Below are positions 60,397 through 64,000 of a DNA stretch of 64,000 nucleotides, piece by piece (positions within the stretch are counted from its first letter, which is position 1; the number at the start of each line of letters is the position of its first letter). The notes below the pieces were generated by a model. It made no database searches. It was not told where the DNA came from and saw only the letters and a program-made list of their open reading frames with translations. The translations under genes and the position numbers were made by a program. Location of the stretch: contig NC_088323.1 in NCBI RefSeq assembly GCF_910592395.1, positions 12,323,501-12,387,500 on the forward strand, read 5' to 3'. The stretch is from Lineus longissimus. Taxonomy: Eukaryota; Nemertea; Pilidiophora; Heteronemertea; Lineidae.

Positions 60397-62270
60397 TTTT
60401 ACACACGGGACAAATTTATATTACTAAAAGCAAAAATAGATAGGAGCAAAAATAGGAGTGAATAGTTTATATGTATACTTGTGGATATTTTTGTTTGATC
60501 ATGTGATGAATCCCATGTTTCTTTATTTAAAAGCGCTTAAGTTTGTTGTGAGCCAATTACATAAGAAGTGTGGTAATCATTTTAATATGTCCTAAGTCAT
60601 TCAAGTTCATTATTAGATAGTGTTGTGCAACATGGACTCAAGTAGAAAGACTGGACAATTGGAGAGTTGTGGAAATGCTTGACAATTGGAGATTGGACAA
60701 TGACTTTGCAATGACTAGACAACTGGAGGGTTTGGTAATTGAGGCAAAGGCTTAGGCCTTATTGTGAGGCATGGTTGAAGTGTAGACTGTATTGGCAGTA
60801 CTGAGAGAGCCTAAAGGAAGGCAGTTGAGTTGTGCTTCCTTGTCAAATAACCTGGAGCTCCAGAATCCCTTTTCGGGGGATACTTCGTTGAAATCCGGAC
60901 TTTACAGTCGGAAGACATGATCGAGTGATCATCCTGGCGTTGGTGCCGCAATTCGTTGAACGTATGGAGTCGCTGCAGCTGTAACTCGGGTTACACACGT
61001 GTTGGAATCGGAACGTCTACATTCCGTATTCCACTTGGAACGGATGAATCCGTATTCATAAATTGCCTCCCAATTTACCCTCCGTGTTGCCATATCTGGG
61101 CCCTTATTTGGATTCGGACGTTATTCATGGATTCCTTTTGAACTGGACGTTTTATTTCCTCAGTTGCCATGAACACTGAACAGTGAACCCTACTTCCCCT
61201 GTGGCATGATATACCCCTGAACTGAACATTTGAAATCTCACATGCTAATCTTTCCTTAGTTTCAGCAGCTGTGAATATTGTAAATAATTTTTGTCTTAAA
61301 ATAAATTTTTGTGTTTCATTTAGGAGTTAGCTGTTTTTACAGAGAGGTGTCCAGTGTCGAGCAGCCGCTCTGTCACAGATCACTCTCAGTCTCATTCATT
61401 CACTCATTCGTTCATTTATTATAACTTACATAAGAGACAGGATTATTTTTGATGACCGGATCAGATTATTATTATAAACTCATATGGATTACTACGTTAT
61501 AAAGGTGACAATGTTGATACCTGTATCATAAAACATTTTAGAATTACATTGTGCAGTTTGGAGAACGGAAATACAAGTTTAGGTAGGAGTAATAAAGATA
61601 TCAGCATGAACCTGTGCTTGCATGACGAAACACATCCAGCCATGTGCCCATTGTTTACAAACATTGCCATGGATAGCAGCAGCCAATCAGAGCCTGGTTA
61701 GAAATTTCAACTTGGGTTCTCTTTTCATGATAGCAACTGTGACTTGAAATAAAAGCTCAGTAATGTCAATCAGATTTATGATTTATACGTTGACGAAAGG
61801 GTAACTTGGTCCTGGTATATTCATAAGTTTATAAAACCAAATCTATTCCAATCAGATATCTAACTGATGAGAAATCCAGATGGAATCATCGAAAAAGCCA
61901 GGAGCTCATTACAGTGTAATAACAGGCAACCATTTACATACTACCATCCACTCCCATCCTATTTATACTCCAACTCCCCCTTTAAACTGTATTGCTTCGT
62001 TGACCTTGTTTTATAAGTAGAGCAGTGGCAGCGACCATCGTGAATGACAGATAACAGATGCCAGGAGGTCGTTGGCAAAGTAACGGCTGTATCAGGTGTC
62101 AGCCCCAGCACACGCAGAGATAAACACAAGCTATATCGTTTTACTTCCTCCTTCAGTGAAGGAGGTCTCTCCAGATTCTGGCCAGGAGTGAGAGGCCAAC
62201 TTCTGAAGAAAAAGTTTATCACTGGGTGAAAGCAAGAATGTGCCGGTACTTCATCCATTGCAAGTTGATT
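60397..62270. other. Non-coding interval, possible decayed LTR sequence
   Basis: No gene. Repeated GACAATTGGAGA-like motifs occur near 60650-60700. A stretch around 61260-61370 has AATAAA and a polyadenylation-like context and might be a decayed solo LTR, but I found no matching partner or target duplication. Confidence 0.35.
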
Positions 62271-62479
62271 TCCTAGTGTTAACCCCTTTTGGTTAAAACC
62301 GATTTTACTTTGGCATTATCATTGATCCTAAGTGGATGACCTAGATGGCCCGAACTGAATGCAATCAATTCAGTCTTTTGCAGGGAAGCGGCGAAGCTGG
62401 TCGCCGCTTCAGCAGTCTCCGGAATGCTGGGGAAATTTAGAAGTGATAGCCTGTGTGGCGATTGAAATAAGGTGAAACT

Positions 62480-62750
62480 GTGTGATGGGACTTGGTGTCC
62501 TAGACCCATTACATAAGGGAAGGGTCGTTCTTTGTGGTAACCTATAGAAGGGCCTGTGTGGCCCTTTTTTTCTTTGTGAAGAGCTTGGAGTATGTGTGAC
62601 TCCCCATGTGAAGAGATTGGAGTCTGATCTGTGCGACTTCCCATGTAAAGCGCTTGGGGTCTGTGTGAAGTTGCTAGCCTGGCGGGCGCGGCAGAGCGAA
62701 ACGGTTTGGCGGGACTGGGTGCCCAAGACCCTTTAGAATGGATGGCTTGT
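62480..62750. repeat. Diverged internal duplication
   Basis: GGGACT-GGTG-CC-AGACCC occurs near 62487 and again near 62704, with similar surrounding words. The stretch is GC-richer than its neighbours and may be an old short interspersed element. No coding sequence is convincing on either strand. Confidence 0.4.
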
Positions 62751-63560
62751 GGTGTAGCCCTCCCTAAAGACGGAACCGCCTGTAAACAGAGAGGGTGGCG
62801 CGCTAGAGTTGTGTGTTTGTCAACCACACAATCTAAAATGTTTTAGGGCTGATCTGCTGGGAAGATGGCGAACGTGTCTTCGTGAGGGCTTGGTGGCTTT
62901 CACTATTTGGTTTGCCCGGATAGAGCCACTAGGCCATGCAGGATGGGCCTACAGAGTTTTTCTCTTTTCTTAGCAATTCCATGCCGTGACAATTGGGTCG
63001 TGGACATGTTATCTGATCTCTCATTGTCTTTTCTGGGACATGTCCCGGGATCTCCGCCCACCATGGAAACCTTAGAAAATCATGGATTTTGAAAAAGCTT
63101 TTTTCCATGTCTGGAAAGTCATGGAAAAATCATTTATCTAATAAAAGTCTTTAAAAGTCATGGAATTTTTGATTTGCTTGTTCAAAAAATATCAACTGCC
63201 TAATTTTCAACCTGTACTAGACATTTTTGCCTAATATCGACATCTTCAACATTTGCGAAAGTCGCAAGCTCCATTAGCACGTGTTGAGTCAGTTTCTCCG
63301 ACTTGACTACAACCACGCCATCTACAAATGACAATGGAACGAAATTTTCGCGCGTATTTCTGTCCAATCAGAATGTTCTTCTTTGAGTAGTTCGGGATGA
63401 AACAATGATACGAATCGATGTCTATCTTTGACCAGAGCTAGTATCATTTTTACTTTGGACCAATCACAAAATAAATCAAATCACATCAAATCACATTTCA
63501 ATGGCGGACGTTCGTGTGAACATTGCTATTCATGATCATTGATATGGAAATACTAGGACA
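62751..63560. other. Non-coding 5' flank of the BED-finger gene
   Basis: Contains repeated TCATGGAAAA-type words (63060-63170). These may belong to the transposon whose transposase starts at 63561. No inverted end was verified. Confidence 0.4.
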
Positions 63561-64000
63561 ATGGCTTGTAAATACCAGATTGAATGGGAGACGAAATACA
63601 AGTGGATTGGTCGCTTGGATGGGGAAGAACACCGCGCTCGATGTACGTTGTGTTTGAAGACTTTCTGTGTAAAAAATATTGGGATAGGTGCGGTGAAGTC
63701 GCATGCTAAGACTAACAAACATGTGCAAAAACAAAACATTGGCAATCGCAACCTGAATTTGAATGATATGCTGCTTGGTGGTATCCGTGGTGCCAATGCT
63801 GCTAGGCAGCCTGCTGCTGCTAGGCAGCCTGCTGCTGTGGTCGCTGGTAGAGCTGAACCTGTGAATGACCCAAATCCTCGACCACCTTTGGCTGGGCAAC
63901 AACGGCATATGGATGATCATGGTGTAGATGTGATCAATGCTGAGATCTTATGGGCTTTGAAGTGTGTGTCCTCTCATTACAGCTACAATAGCTCCTCGGA
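63561..64000 (+). CDS. BED-like zinc-finger transposase N-terminus, runs off window
   Basis: Open from ATG at 63561 to the window edge (146 codons). The start reads WETKYKWIGRLDGEEHRARC, then TLC, and later GAVKSHAKTNKHVQ, forming a C-x2-C...H-x5-H finger of the BED-like type used by hAT-related transposases. A low-complexity segment with AARQPAA repeated follows, then EILWALKCVSSHYSYNS, a block I associate with the same families. The catalytic domain should lie beyond the window. No stop or frameshift is seen in the visible part. Confidence 0.8.
   Translation, partial: MACKYQIEWETKYKWIGRLDGEEHRARCTLCLKTFCVKNIGIGAVKSHAKTNKHVQKQNIGNRNLNLNDMLLGGIRGANAARQPAAARQPAAVVAGRAEPVNDPNPRPPLAGQQRHMDDHGVDVINAEILWALKCVSSHYSYNSSS

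Noticed and set aside
60763-61400. Solo LTR
   Set aside because: Polyadenylation-like signals only; no paired LTR, clear TG...CA borders or target duplication could be shown.
62279-62827. 182-codon minus-strand frame
   Set aside because: Low-complexity composition in a GC-richer repeat with an internal duplication; no motif or homologue recognised.

Overview
This looks like a gene-poor, transposon-saturated stretch of a marine invertebrate genome. Three things point that way: introns in several element genes, THAP/Kolobok, Sailor, Helentron, PIF/Harbinger and BEL/Pao elements packed together, and abundant hairpin-ended repeats with internal (GAC)n tracts of a kind common in marine invertebrates. 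I found no single-copy host gene that would fix the phylum, so echinoderm, hemichordate and mollusc all remain possible. I see no rRNA, tRNA or CRISPR array.

Layout. 1-5.55 kb: the 3' part of a Helentron (helicase, endonuclease, RPA-like protein) with two copies of its 3' end. 6.2-6.6 kb: a minisatellite. 6.97-7.44 kb (minus): a broken copy of a small cysteine protein (ORF2) that recurs at 49 and 60 kb. 7.7-12.5 kb: a PIF/Harbinger element with a transposase pseudogene and a minus-strand Myb/SANT partner. 12.9-19.8 kb: a Sailor-type (DD82E) transposase gene split by a 5.4-kb THAP-containing Kolobok with TTAA duplications. 20.0-21.8 kb: a broken Kolobok-related transposase. 23.4-28.2 kb: a hAT-like transposase-type gene interrupted in its first coding exon by a hairpin-ended repeat. 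29.1-30.7 kb: a deleted Harbinger with about 275-bp inverted ends. 31.4-32.4 kb: a Mutator-like miniature element. 32.8-33.9 kb: a deleted piggyBac. 33.9-39.7 kb: a broken multi-domain gene set of unnamed type ending in a FEN1/XPG-like nuclease. 40.7-46.0 kb: a hairpin-ended repeat with two further repeats nested in it. 47.2-49.7 kb: an apparently intact two-ORF element. 50.4-60.4 kb: an internally deleted relative of that element, with a 7.8-kb BEL/Pao retrotransposon inserted just before its transposase start codon. 63.6-64.0 kb: the start of a BED-finger transposase gene that runs off the window.

The genes do not form one host pathway. The most interesting association is a transposase ORF followed by a small zinc-type ORF2, seen together in two copies. 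ORF2 ends with a pattern that resembles, from memory, the cytosolic zinc domain of P2X7 receptors. The second is the nuclease-bearing element at 34-40 kb. Insertion junctions are unusually readable: removing the Kolobok or the 23.5-kb repeat together with one target duplication restores an open frame, which dates the events relative to each other.
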